DNA from: G963662655 sp963665015 | Lineage (GTDB): Bacteria; Cloacimonadota; Cloacimonadia; Cloacimonadales; JAIOQZ01 | Direction: 5' to 3' | Length of the DNA stretch: 64,000 nucleotides | NCBI GenBank assembly: GCA_963665015.2 | Contig: CAXXSY010000004.1 | Location: 2,046,001 to 2,110,000, forward strand | Part shown: in pieces, positions 17,536 through 25,122 of the stretch | Numbering within the stretch: position 1 is the first letter of the stretch | How the letters are laid out: each line of letters starts with the position of its first letter | Made by a program: the position numbers and the translations under genes | The notes under the pieces: model-generated | The model's database searches: none | What the model was told of the DNA's origin: nothing | What the model saw: only the letters and a program-made list of their open reading frames with translations

Positions 17536-18797
17536 AGTAATCTGGACAAAATCAAGCTGGGAAACAACCGGATTGCCAAATACTCCATGGCATATTTCCC
17601 AACGCTCCTCCAGTTATCGTAATCGTTAGTCTTTATTGATATTATATATCTGCAGATATCGCTAATAGCCGGAAGAAAACTAAGCATGTTCTTTAAAATA
17701 AAACATAATCCTGCTGGATGACCCACTTGAGACAATCTCCTGAGAAACCATCTTAGCCTGACAAAATCGACAGGTTCAGTTTCGAGATACTTCTTTAGCA
17801 CATGTTCAATGTTTTCTTTTGAAAATTGCTTCAATTCATCATCACTAAGATCGAAAATCATTACGGGATTGTAAGGATCGCCTTTTGCATGTTTCTGGAT
17901 AATTTCAGTTAAACTCTCTTCAATATCATCTATGGGCCTGTCTTCTAACATTCTTTCACAGTGTTCCTGAAATTCCAATTTAGTCATCTGCTTGATCTTC
18001 GATCTATTCACGATTAACCGCTGATGTTTATCAAGAATATTCCCAATAAGATATGCAAGTGACTGGACTTCTTCCTCAGAGTTTGCAAATATGATAAAAT
18101 CATCTACGTATCTGCAGAAAACAACACCATGTTCTCTCAAGGAATTATCTATTGGGATCAAGGATGCTTCTGCAAGCAGATGGGTCGCGTGAGGTCCAAC
18201 AGGAATTCCTCGAGATACTTTTGCAGTATCAGATTCACACATCGTGATAATCCACTTCAATACTTGGTTTGGGAAAGTTGCTTCAGCTAATTGATTCTCC
18301 AACGTATGATGGTATATTTGATTATAAAAATCAGCGATATCAAGATATAGAGCGTATTCATGCCTATATAAGATATTCCGACAATGTTTCCAAAAGGCAT
18401 TCCAATTTAAATTGCGATCATACATATATCCATCAGGCGTTGGTTTAAATCGATATGAGAACACTTGATTATCACGTATTGGTATTCTCCGAGACTCTAT
18501 CAGTTGACCATATTGGTAGACAATTGCAGTAAGAATGATACTGTCTAATGGATCAAGCTGTGTAACTCTCCTTGTAGAAAGGTATTCCTTGGGGACAATG
18601 AAATTTCTGCAACTACCATGAGAGAAATTCGAAAAATTAATAGAGCAAATTTTATCAATTGCCTCTTCCCCCATTTCATTGATTACATTAATCTCAAAGG
18701 GAAGAATAAAGAGGTCACTATCGCCCAACTTTATTAATGAGGTAAGTGCATATCGTACTGAGTCTTCACTAATGGTATTGTTTGAGACATTGCTCAT
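17487..18797 (-). CDS. Defence-associated (Abi/DRT-like) reverse transcriptase, frameshifted
   Basis: 436 residues in this frame from the ATG at 18797, which has GGGGAG five bases upstream. The polymerase core is complete: motif A LDIADFY (about 152-158), the RT4 motif RGIPVGPHATHLLAE (about 196-210) and the catalytic RYVDDFIIF with two aspartates (232-233). The RT4 motif lacks the Q-G of group II intron enzymes and the SQ of diversity-generating retroelements, and there is no maturase or HNH domain, so it fits the unknown-group/abortive-infection RTs used in phage defence. The C-terminus is thrown out of frame at about 17578-17582 by a probable one-base deletion; the true end is at 17230. 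A TTGACA lies about 75 bp upstream of the start. The exact DRT class is not assigned. Confidence 0.75.
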   Translation of the reverse strand: MSNVSNNTISEDSVRYALTSLIKLGDSDLFILPFEINVINEMGEEAIDKICSINFSNFSHGSCRNFIVPKEYLSTRRVTQLDPLDSIILTAIVYQYGQLIESRRIPIRDNQVFSYRFKPTPDGYMYDRNLNWNAFWKHCRNILYRHEYALYLDIADFYNQIYHHTLENQLAEATFPNQVLKWIITMCESDTAKVSRGIPVGPHATHLLAEASLIPIDNSLREHGVVFCRYVDDFIIFANSEEEVQSLAYLIGNILDKHQRLIVNRSKIKQMTKLEFQEHCERMLEDRPIDDIEESLTEIIQKHAKGDPYNPVMIFDLSDDELKQFSKENIEHVLKKYLETEPVDFVRLRWFLRRLSQVGHPAGLCFILKNMLSFLPAISDICRYIISIKTNDYDNWRSVGKYAMEYLAIRLFPSLILSRLLCCHCLRMMHGIIITH

Positions 18798-18872
18798 ATT
18801 ATCTCCCCTTCTGAATATCGACAATGTTGTAACATGAAAACCAATCGCTGTCTATTGTCAATTTTTTTGCTC

Positions 18873-19073
18873 TCATAGCACAATTGAAAAATCAGCTTCC
18901 TGAGAATCGGTGATTTCATCGGCGTGACGCTGTTCCAAGACGAATATCTTCGGCGGCTTCAAGAGACCGGTTGCGCTGGCGAAGTGATCGATTCCCGCAC
19001 CGGAATACCAGCCCTTCTTGATTGAGCGGTAGATCGGATCCGGGATGCCGTTGTTGTTGGTGATGTTCGACAT
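18873..19073 (-). pseudogene. N-terminal fragment of a phage-type PD-(D/E)XK exonuclease
   Basis: 66 residues from the ATG at 19073 (GAGGTGG just upstream; GTG at 19079 is less likely). It opens 'MSNITNNNGIPDPIYRSI' and continues 'ASATGLLKPPKIFVLEQRHADEI', which resembles the first 60 residues of the Cas4/YqaJ-like nucleases found in phage and integrative-element recombination modules. The protein should continue for over 150 residues with the catalytic core, but stops after 'DSQEADFSIVL'. The break coincides with the upstream region of the reverse transcriptase gene, so insertion of that gene probably truncated it. Confidence 0.5.
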
Positions 19074-19080
19074 ACCCACC

Positions 19081-19293
19081 TCACGCGGCAGGCTTCATGA
19101 TCATCGATTCCCGGTAGTGCTCCGACAGGATTTCCTGCACGACTTCCGCGAATGACACCTTCGTATCGCCTGCGGATTCGCGTTCCTGCATGTCGCCGAG
19201 GATGCTGCGGATGAGTCGATAGGACAGATAGATCCCCTTGGTCGTTCCGCCGATTTCCGGCAGATTGTCGAGTTGTACCTTGATGCTTGCCAT
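19081..19293 (-). CDS. Small hypothetical protein of the recombination module
   Basis: 70 residues, acidic, no recognised family. The sequence starts 'MASIKVQLDNLPEIGGTTKGIYLSYR' and is followed by amphipathic helix-forming segments. AGGAGGTAAC precedes the ATG. It starts 9 bp after the Rad52-like gene stops and ends 7 bp before the truncated nuclease, so it is part of the same leftward operon. Possibly a nuclease or annealase accessory; function unknown. Confidence 0.6.
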   Translation of the reverse strand: MASIKVQLDNLPEIGGTTKGIYLSYRLIRSILGDMQERESAGDTKVSFAEVVQEILSEHYRESMIMKPAA

Positions 19294-19302
19294 GTTACCT
19301 CC

Positions 19303-20175
19303 TTAGGCTGCAAGTTGTTGTAGTGAGTCTTCTATTTCCTGTAGTCGTTGGTTGTTAGCTCCTAAAATATCCTTGTAGATGTTGACGCGTTCCGGTTCGG
19401 ACACCACCCCTTCACGGATCAGCGCATAGAGTCGGTCGATCAGCGAATACTGCCGGTAGTAGTATTTGAGCAGTCCGATGCTCGAACCAGCGCGATTGAT
19501 CTTGCGGATGAAATCGGTGCGACGCTTCTCGGTCAGCGCTTTCTGCTGGAACAGGGTTTCCGTGTAATCCAGCAATAGAGTCTGCATCTTTTCCCGATCA
19601 TCCGGTAATTCGTGGATCGTTGCCGGTCTTTCAGGTTCAGATGGAACATGAGAAACCTCTTTTTCGGGGCGTTGCTCAGTCTGTGCGACCTTTACAGCCC
19701 ACGATGGCAATTTCGGTTCGACCCAATAGCCTGACGCATCCCTGGAGTAGTGGAAGTGCACCTTCTCGCGCGGTACATTATACGGTACGTCCTTCTGCAG
19801 ATCGACCTGGTAGTTGGGCAACTGATACAGGTAGCGTCCGATGCCGAACTTGACCGCTGCCCGTTTGAGCGAGTCCGAGAATCCGCCTTTCAACGCCTCG
19901 ATGTTGGTGAAGGGCGCCGTATCCTGCTTGGTCACCCACGTATCGCCGATCTTCAGAGTCAACGTGCAGATCACGCCGCCGTCGATCACCTCGTAGGCAT
20001 CGTGCCAGCCATCAACGCCGAGTATGGCATCCAGACGATCCATTACAGCTCTCGACGTGATGTACGCCAAAACCGTAGCACGCGTGTTGTTCTTGTGGAC
20101 ATGGGAGATGCGGAATTCGACGTCGTCTGTTGCGAATGGTTCTTTCAGTTTGTGTTCAATCTCGCGTGTGTCCAT
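19303..20175 (-). CDS. Rad52/Rad22-family single-strand annealing protein
   Basis: 290 residues. The N-terminal 150 residues match the Rad52/22 fold: 'VEFRISHV', 'AVMDRLDAILGVDGWHDAYEVI', then 'CTLTLKIGDTWVTKQD' and the hallmark 'ALKGGFSDSLKRAAVKFGIGRYLY'. Such proteins anneal complementary single strands and act in phage and conjugative element recombination with a 5'-3' exonuclease; a truncated exonuclease gene lies two genes downstream. The C-terminal half is helical and variable. GGAGGCAGC precedes the ATG, which overlaps the preceding small gene by 20 bp. Confidence 0.85.
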   Translation of the reverse strand: MDTREIEHKLKEPFATDDVEFRISHVHKNNTRATVLAYITSRAVMDRLDAILGVDGWHDAYEVIDGGVICTLTLKIGDTWVTKQDTAPFTNIEALKGGFSDSLKRAAVKFGIGRYLYQLPNYQVDLQKDVPYNVPREKVHFHYSRDASGYWVEPKLPSWAVKVAQTEQRPEKEVSHVPSEPERPATIHELPDDREKMQTLLLDYTETLFQQKALTEKRRTDFIRKINRAGSSIGLLKYYYRQYSLIDRLYALIREGVVSEPERVNIYKDILGANNQRLQEIEDSLQQLAA

Positions 20176-20389
20176 GCTGCCTCCTTCTGTGGTTTGCGAT
20201 CACGCGATCGAGGGCTTGTTTCTCGGCTGTGAAGCGTGACTGACCGCTATCGTACTCCATGATCCCGGCTCGTTCGCAGAATTCTTCGAGCAGGTTCAGC
20301 AGCTCATCCCGATTCCAGGCGATTGCCTCCAGCTTTTTGAATGCCCAGGACGGCGTGTTGTCCTTGTAGTTCTGCAGTTCGTCAGCCAT
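20156..20389 (-). CDS. Small hypothetical protein, coupled to the zinc protein gene
   Basis: 77 residues from the ATG at 20389 (GGAGGAG upstream). The longer open frame above it is only the shadow of the zinc protein gene. The sequence is charged and helical ('WNRDELLNLLEEFCERAG') and ends with HRRRQHGHTRD. Its start overlaps the upstream stop by 8 bp and its end overlaps the Rad52-like gene by 20 bp, so translation is coupled in the same operon. Function unknown. Confidence 0.6.
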   Translation of the reverse strand: MADELQNYKDNTPSWAFKKLEAIAWNRDELLNLLEEFCERAGIMEYDSGQSRFTAEKQALDRVIANHRRRQHGHTRD

Positions 20390-20663
20390 CGTCCGACTCC
20401 TCCGCCCGATAGCAGCGTTCGCAGAAATATACGTCGCGGTCTTCCAGGTAGAGGATGCTGTCCTCGAACTCGTATCGACCGCATACGCTGCACTGCTTGA
20501 ACCAGCCTTCGTTGAAACAGCCACGGCATAGACGTCCCTGCTCGATCGTGACGATTTCTTCCGGATCGAGGTCATCCAGGAACGTCCCGCAGATGATACA
20601 CTGTTCCGGTTCGTCACCGATAAACGGCTTTTCGGATTTCACGGACTTGCTTACGGCTTCCAT
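20382..20663 (-). CDS. Small zinc-binding protein with four CxxC pairs
   Basis: 93 residues. Four Cys-x2-Cys knuckles (CIIC, CRGC, CSVC, CERC) are spaced to form two zinc sites like LIM or treble-clef domains. No catalytic motif. It is the second gene of the leftward recombination operon, between a 102-aa unknown protein and a 77-aa protein. A nucleic acid-binding or adaptor role is plausible but not shown. Confidence 0.65.
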   Translation of the reverse strand: MEAVSKSVKSEKPFIGDEPEQCIICGTFLDDLDPEEIVTIEQGRLCRGCFNEGWFKQCSVCGRYEFEDSILYLEDRDVYFCERCYRAEESDDG

Positions 20664-20670
20664 GATTACC

Positions 20671-20979
20671 TCAGTATTCGCGTGGAAACAGCATGGTTCC
20701 GATGAACTGCCTGCCGTAGTCGTCGATCTTGAGCCAGAGCGTTTCTGGGAGCTTGCAGGGGATGGTTTCGACGATCTGCGTTTCGTTGAGCTCGCCGGTG
20801 TGGAAGTGGTACCCGGCCAGTCGGATGTTGGTGCCTTTCTCCGCCGGTTCGAAGACGAACATGTCGTACGGATACGCGCGAAACAGGTGGATCATTACCA
20901 GCACCAACTGGATTATGACCTTCTTCAGCTGCTCATGGACCGTCGCCGTCGCCATGATTTTCAGTGGTTTTTCGGACAT
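20671..20979 (-). CDS. Hypothetical protein, first gene of the recombination operon
   Basis: 102 residues from the ATG at 20979, where GGGAGG gives a clear ribosome site; the frame is open up to 21060 but without one. The sequence 'HEQLKKVIIQLVLVMIHLFRAYPYDMFVFEP' contains one hydrophobic stretch followed by mixed beta segments. No family is recognised. On the minus strand a TATAAT at 21104-21099 lies about 120 bp upstream and could drive the operon, though I see no good -35. The 190 bp between this gene and the SIR2 gene end holds nothing else. Confidence 0.55.
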   Translation of the reverse strand: MSEKPLKIMATATVHEQLKKVIIQLVLVMIHLFRAYPYDMFVFEPAEKGTNIRLAGYHFHTGELNETQIVETIPCKLPETLWLKIDDYGRQFIGTMLFPREY

Positions 20980-21171
20980 AGATTCCTCCCGTGAATGGTT
21001 TGTGGATAGATTGTGTCGTGCAGTAGAAACAGAAATAGCAATACAGCCCGAAAGCCGCATTGCTAAGGGGTAGCTATCACGTTGTAATAACTATTAATAT
21101 TATATATGCTTGAAAATCGGAGGAATACGGTTATCGCCGCTTGTATTTTATTCAGTCGGAATGAGTTGATA

Positions 21172-24100
21172 TCAGGGTAATAAATGTTCCTTCCAAGCAT
21201 TCCTGATTTCTGCAAACTCCTCGGTTGACTCACAATTGTTTTTCCAACTCTGTATTGCTGAGGGGATTCGTTTTCCTGCATTTGTGTACTTCTTGTATAT
21301 CAAGGCTGCTAGCTCAGCTGCTTCTCGTCGAACAAGTAGCCGTTCTGCTATTTCAGATTCAGAGCAGCTGTAATTCGTCTCAACAAGGAGATGCTCAAGC
21401 CCTGACAATGTATTTTCTTCAATATCCCCATTCATAAGCTGCGGATGCTTCAATACTATCCGAGACATCAATGAGATAGCGAAATCAAGTTTTGTTGAAT
21501 GTCGCCAATATATCATTTTCGACAGCCGGGACATAATGTTGCTGAAGACCAATTCTTTATCATCTCGATCATACACTTCGAAGATGAGAGTAAGTGCTTG
21601 CAGCGCATTTGATACTTCTCCCGGTCTATTTGAAGAAAGAACTCCACACAATTTGATGAGAATTTGATCGAGCCTTTCTTTGTTATCCAGAGAAAGCGCT
21701 GCCTGAAGTCTTAGAGTTGACATGTTGCGTTCATGCAATTCATATTGGATTCTGGAAGCCTCATTAATAAGATCAACTCGATTATATTCCTGAGCCCTGG
21801 GTACGATCACATAGGCAAGAACTTTCTCCATTTTTGAAAATCGCCCTTGAAATTCTTCATGAATATCAACGAACCAACTCTTCTGGTTTTCCTTATTCTG
21901 TAGCTCTCCCTTATCCAAATCCCACCATTCAATGATTTTCTTACATATCATATCAATATCCACTACGGATAGCGTTTTGTATCGATTCGCACCAAGAACC
22001 TCTTCACAAAGCCTGACGTCACCACCTGTAATTGATATTGTTCTATCTTTTTTCTTTGCTTGGATTGGAAATTCAGAATCTCGAAGGTATTGTAGGAAGA
22101 TATCCCTCGGTTTTTTATTCTTAGGATATGGTAATTTATGGAAGTAGAATTTATAATAGTCTGTTTCTGCAGGCAATCCATATTGGTCAGTTCTCTTCCA
22201 TAGTATCTTACCAAGCTTTTGCTGTTGCATTTTTCCTAACAGCCCCCACTCGTATAATCGACATAGACTCATCTTTGCCCAATGTCTGGCATTTTCATCT
22301 TTACATTCTGCATCTTGGAAAAAGCGATCAATGACTTCAATTGTTGGCCTATCGACATTTCGAAGTACACCATCGGGAAGGTAGAGATATTGCAATGGAT
22401 TCTTGAACTCCATCTCCTCAACAGGGTACATATTCCTGGGTATAGGAAACTCAAGGAATTTATTGAGCAATAGGTCTCTGCGGTCTATATCATATGATTT
22501 TGCTAATCTGTATATAATCTCCCTAACTGAGCCATATGCTTGTTTATTCTCTGAAGTATATGCCGTCATGATATAACCTAAAATTCGTGCATGTGCTGCG
22601 TAAGAGCATTTCGTGCATAATCGAGACAACACTTCGGTAACAATTTCTAATGAGAATGCTTGAGTTTGCCAAACTTCCTTTCGTGTTGCTTCATTATGAT
22701 TCTTCTCTTCAATATTAAGATAGATATCCACAAAATCATCGATTTTCCCTATGCTCATCTTTGCAAGAGAAAGTCTATTGTACAATTTATCAATAAACTT
22801 TGGGTTATTTAGCTGGAAAATAATGGCCGTAGCCCAATAAGGTGAAGTTTCTGAAATCTTCTCCATCGCATGCTTTCCACAATCTGTACTAGATATCCAA
22901 GATATCAGTCCTGAATCATCAATAAACCTTAAGAATGCATAAGCAGTAAGTACGTCACCCTTATTGTTTGAGCCTGAAAGTAAGGTATATGAATACCTGC
23001 CTATATCAAACGTATCTTTTCTCCTATGCGAAACGCGTTCTATTGAACGAGAATTCAACTTTAGGAAAAATATTTTCAGCTCATTCGACGGATCACAACC
23101 ATACTGCCTGAGTTTCGTCAATCGATCTCTAATATTTTTGTCTAGATATGAATATCTTTCTCTTCTTACTTTCAGTAAACGCTCCTTCCATTCTTTCTTT
23201 TGGTCTCCGCCCCTTGCTTCAAATAATACATCCCATGCCTGTTGACATAATGATTCTAAATCGAGATATACTTTTTCGTCTCTATCATCAGATATGCCTT
23301 GCATTGTTTTCTCTTTATACTCCTTTAAATAATGGCATTTCATCTCCTCAACTTCATCGCTAGAAGCAGGAACTTCATAGTTTGCAAAACGAAGAGAGTG
23401 TTGAATCCCCCTGCTCATAGTCATGATATAGGCTTCTTGAGAAATAATCTCATAATTTGTTGATACAGGATTTAGATTCAATATTGAACGTATTTCTCTT
23501 AGTGCTTTCTGGATTATGGATGCCGCTTCATTAATGTCACCGATTGTAGCAACCAAAATCCCACGTTTTGCTTCCCAAAACGGTAATGAATCATTAACTG
23601 GCCAATTGCTAATACACTCCCGTAATCCTGATATATTTATCTCGAACAGAGCAAACAGACAGCGTTCATAGTAAATCCGAGCCTGATGCAATGGCAGCAA
23701 TTTACTCCATCCCCGGATAAAACCTTTGTTCACAACATCCCATTCTTTGTGCAATCCCTCTTCTCTATAGAAGCGAAAAAGATGAAGTCCAAGCTCAATA
23801 CTCATTTGTCGCTCTTCTTTGCTAACTCTTGCATCGGAGATATACATCCACTTGTATTTTCTCCATGTACTTGCGAAAAAATCTATCTGTTCATTGTAGA
23901 TTGGGCAAAGGCTCTTATCCATCCTCCACAATAGCTCAAAAGCCCATTTTAAATCGATTCTGCTGCTATCGTCAGCTATATTCCCATGAAACTGACACCA
24001 ATTTCCAGTGTACATCCAGATCGTCTTTCGTACTTCTTCAGGTGCAATAACCCATCCTGGGTATGATTCGCGTTGAACCTTCCAAGCATTCAGAGTGGCT

Positions 24101-25053
24101 TCAATTTGCTTCTCCTTATCAGTATCTTTACCATGCTCTGGAAATAAAGGAGAAGAAGTCGTTGGCCAGTTAAGAGCTGCCTGAGAGTTATCTTTGGACT
24201 TCAGATATTCTAAAAACCTCCTCAGCCCCTTATAATGTTCATTCTCTCGAATATCGTTGCAATCAGCCATGTTGATTACGACAATATTCCGTGCCTCAAG
24301 AAGCTTTTGTTGAGCTATGGACAAATTGATAACACCAACCAGAAATATCTTGGGTGAATTATCTCTACCTAAATTGTCTCGTATCCAGCCAATCCAACTA
24401 AGGAAATTGGGGTCATCCCCAGAGAAACCAATAAGACACAACGTATTCTCCAGCAAAGACTGTTGAACCATATTGACGAACGGGGCATTCTCTTTGGGGT
24501 ATATCCGGTAGTCTTCTTCCGTGATCACAAAGGGTCTGATTGACGGAAAACTACCATGTAATTTCACGATACGAGGTTGCGAGGAATGTGTAATATCCTC
24601 CTTTGTTTTCACGATATCGTATCTGCGATCAAATACCTTCGCTGTTGCTCTTTCAAGCAAAGTGTCATAATTCGTAGTAAACACATCAGACCATGGTAAA
24701 TTCAATAGCTCCGTGTGCAATTCAGATGGTTCGTATTCTTTATCTGGAATCGCATCCTGTAGTAATTGATCGAGAGTTGGACGTCCAAAAGCAGCTTGAA
24801 CTTCCTCAGCTAATTTCAGCACATTCAGATACTTGACTTGCTTCCCTGGATGATTCCTATAGACCTTCTCGTAAAATATATCACCCAATTCTGCCCAATC
24901 GGGAAAGTTATTGCACATCTCGCTATTGGGTTGTCCGTTTTTACTAAAGCCAGATCCTACCATTACAGCTGCGTGCTCTGACCAAAGTCTTTCAGCTATC
25001 TCATCGAGATAAGGGCGTATATTATCGGCTACTTGTACATTTTGCTCATCCAT
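21172..25053 (-). CDS. Large SIR2-domain defence protein (DSR-like)
   Basis: 1293 residues. The N-terminal 260 residues are a SIR2 domain: MVGSGFSKN (31-39), FTTNYDTLLE (125-134, Asn128), KLHGSF (164-169, His166) and LIGFSGDDPNF (207-217). In defence-associated sirtuins this domain destroys NAD+ when phage proteins are sensed and stops growth of the infected cell. The remaining thousand residues are helical without a visible ATPase, as in the DSR1/DSR2 type where the C-terminus is the sensor; similarity to a named subtype is untested. Length is in the range of DSR1. GGGAG precedes the ATG. It follows the type III restriction gene by 69 bp on the same strand, so it may be read through from that operon or be a separate insertion. 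The gene is A+T-rich. Confidence 0.8.
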   Translation of the reverse strand: MDEQNVQVADNIRPYLDEIAERLWSEHAAVMVGSGFSKNGQPNSEMCNNFPDWAELGDIFYEKVYRNHPGKQVKYLNVLKLAEEVQAAFGRPTLDQLLQDAIPDKEYEPSELHTELLNLPWSDVFTTNYDTLLERATAKVFDRRYDIVKTKEDITHSSQPRIVKLHGSFPSIRPFVITEEDYRIYPKENAPFVNMVQQSLLENTLCLIGFSGDDPNFLSWIGWIRDNLGRDNSPKIFLVGVINLSIAQQKLLEARNIVVINMADCNDIRENEHYKGLRRFLEYLKSKDNSQAALNWPTTSSPLFPEHGKDTDKEKQIEATLNAWKVQRESYPGWVIAPEEVRKTIWMYTGNWCQFHGNIADDSSRIDLKWAFELLWRMDKSLCPIYNEQIDFFASTWRKYKWMYISDARVSKEERQMSIELGLHLFRFYREEGLHKEWDVVNKGFIRGWSKLLPLHQARIYYERCLFALFEINISGLRECISNWPVNDSLPFWEAKRGILVATIGDINEAASIIQKALREIRSILNLNPVSTNYEIISQEAYIMTMSRGIQHSLRFANYEVPASSDEVEEMKCHYLKEYKEKTMQGISDDRDEKVYLDLESLCQQAWDVLFEARGGDQKKEWKERLLKVRRERYSYLDKNIRDRLTKLRQYGCDPSNELKIFFLKLNSRSIERVSHRRKDTFDIGRYSYTLLSGSNNKGDVLTAYAFLRFIDDSGLISWISSTDCGKHAMEKISETSPYWATAIIFQLNNPKFIDKLYNRLSLAKMSIGKIDDFVDIYLNIEEKNHNEATRKEVWQTQAFSLEIVTEVLSRLCTKCSYAAHARILGYIMTAYTSENKQAYGSVREIIYRLAKSYDIDRRDLLLNKFLEFPIPRNMYPVEEMEFKNPLQYLYLPDGVLRNVDRPTIEVIDRFFQDAECKDENARHWAKMSLCRLYEWGLLGKMQQQKLGKILWKRTDQYGLPAETDYYKFYFHKLPYPKNKKPRDIFLQYLRDSEFPIQAKKKDRTISITGGDVRLCEEVLGANRYKTLSVVDIDMICKKIIEWWDLDKGELQNKENQKSWFVDIHEEFQGRFSKMEKVLAYVIVPRAQEYNRVDLINEASRIQYELHERNMSTLRLQAALSLDNKERLDQILIKLCGVLSSNRPGEVSNALQALTLIFEVYDRDDKELVFSNIMSRLSKMIYWRHSTKLDFAISLMSRIVLKHPQLMNGDIEENTLSGLEHLLVETNYSCSESEIAERLLVRREAAELAALIYKKYTNAGKRIPSAIQSWKNNCESTEEFAEIRNAWKEHLLP

Positions 25054-25122
25054 GAGGAGACTCCCTGGAAGTTAGTTACTTAGGTTTAGAACATTAACGA
25101 CACTATAGGAGAGATATTGAGA

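Noticed and set aside
17230..18797. Retron or diversity-generating retroelement
   Set aside because: The RT4 motif reads IPVGPHATH, not the DGR or retron form, and no template/variable repeat pair or msr-msd-like inverted repeats stand out next to it.
20455..20994. 179-aa plus-strand open frame across the small recombination genes
   Set aside because: It is antisense to three genes with overlapping starts and good ribosome sites, and has low-complexity composition.
21063..21281. 72-aa minus-strand open frame after the SIR2 gene
   Set aside because: It overlaps the SIR2 3' end in another frame, has no ribosome site and no sensible protein features.
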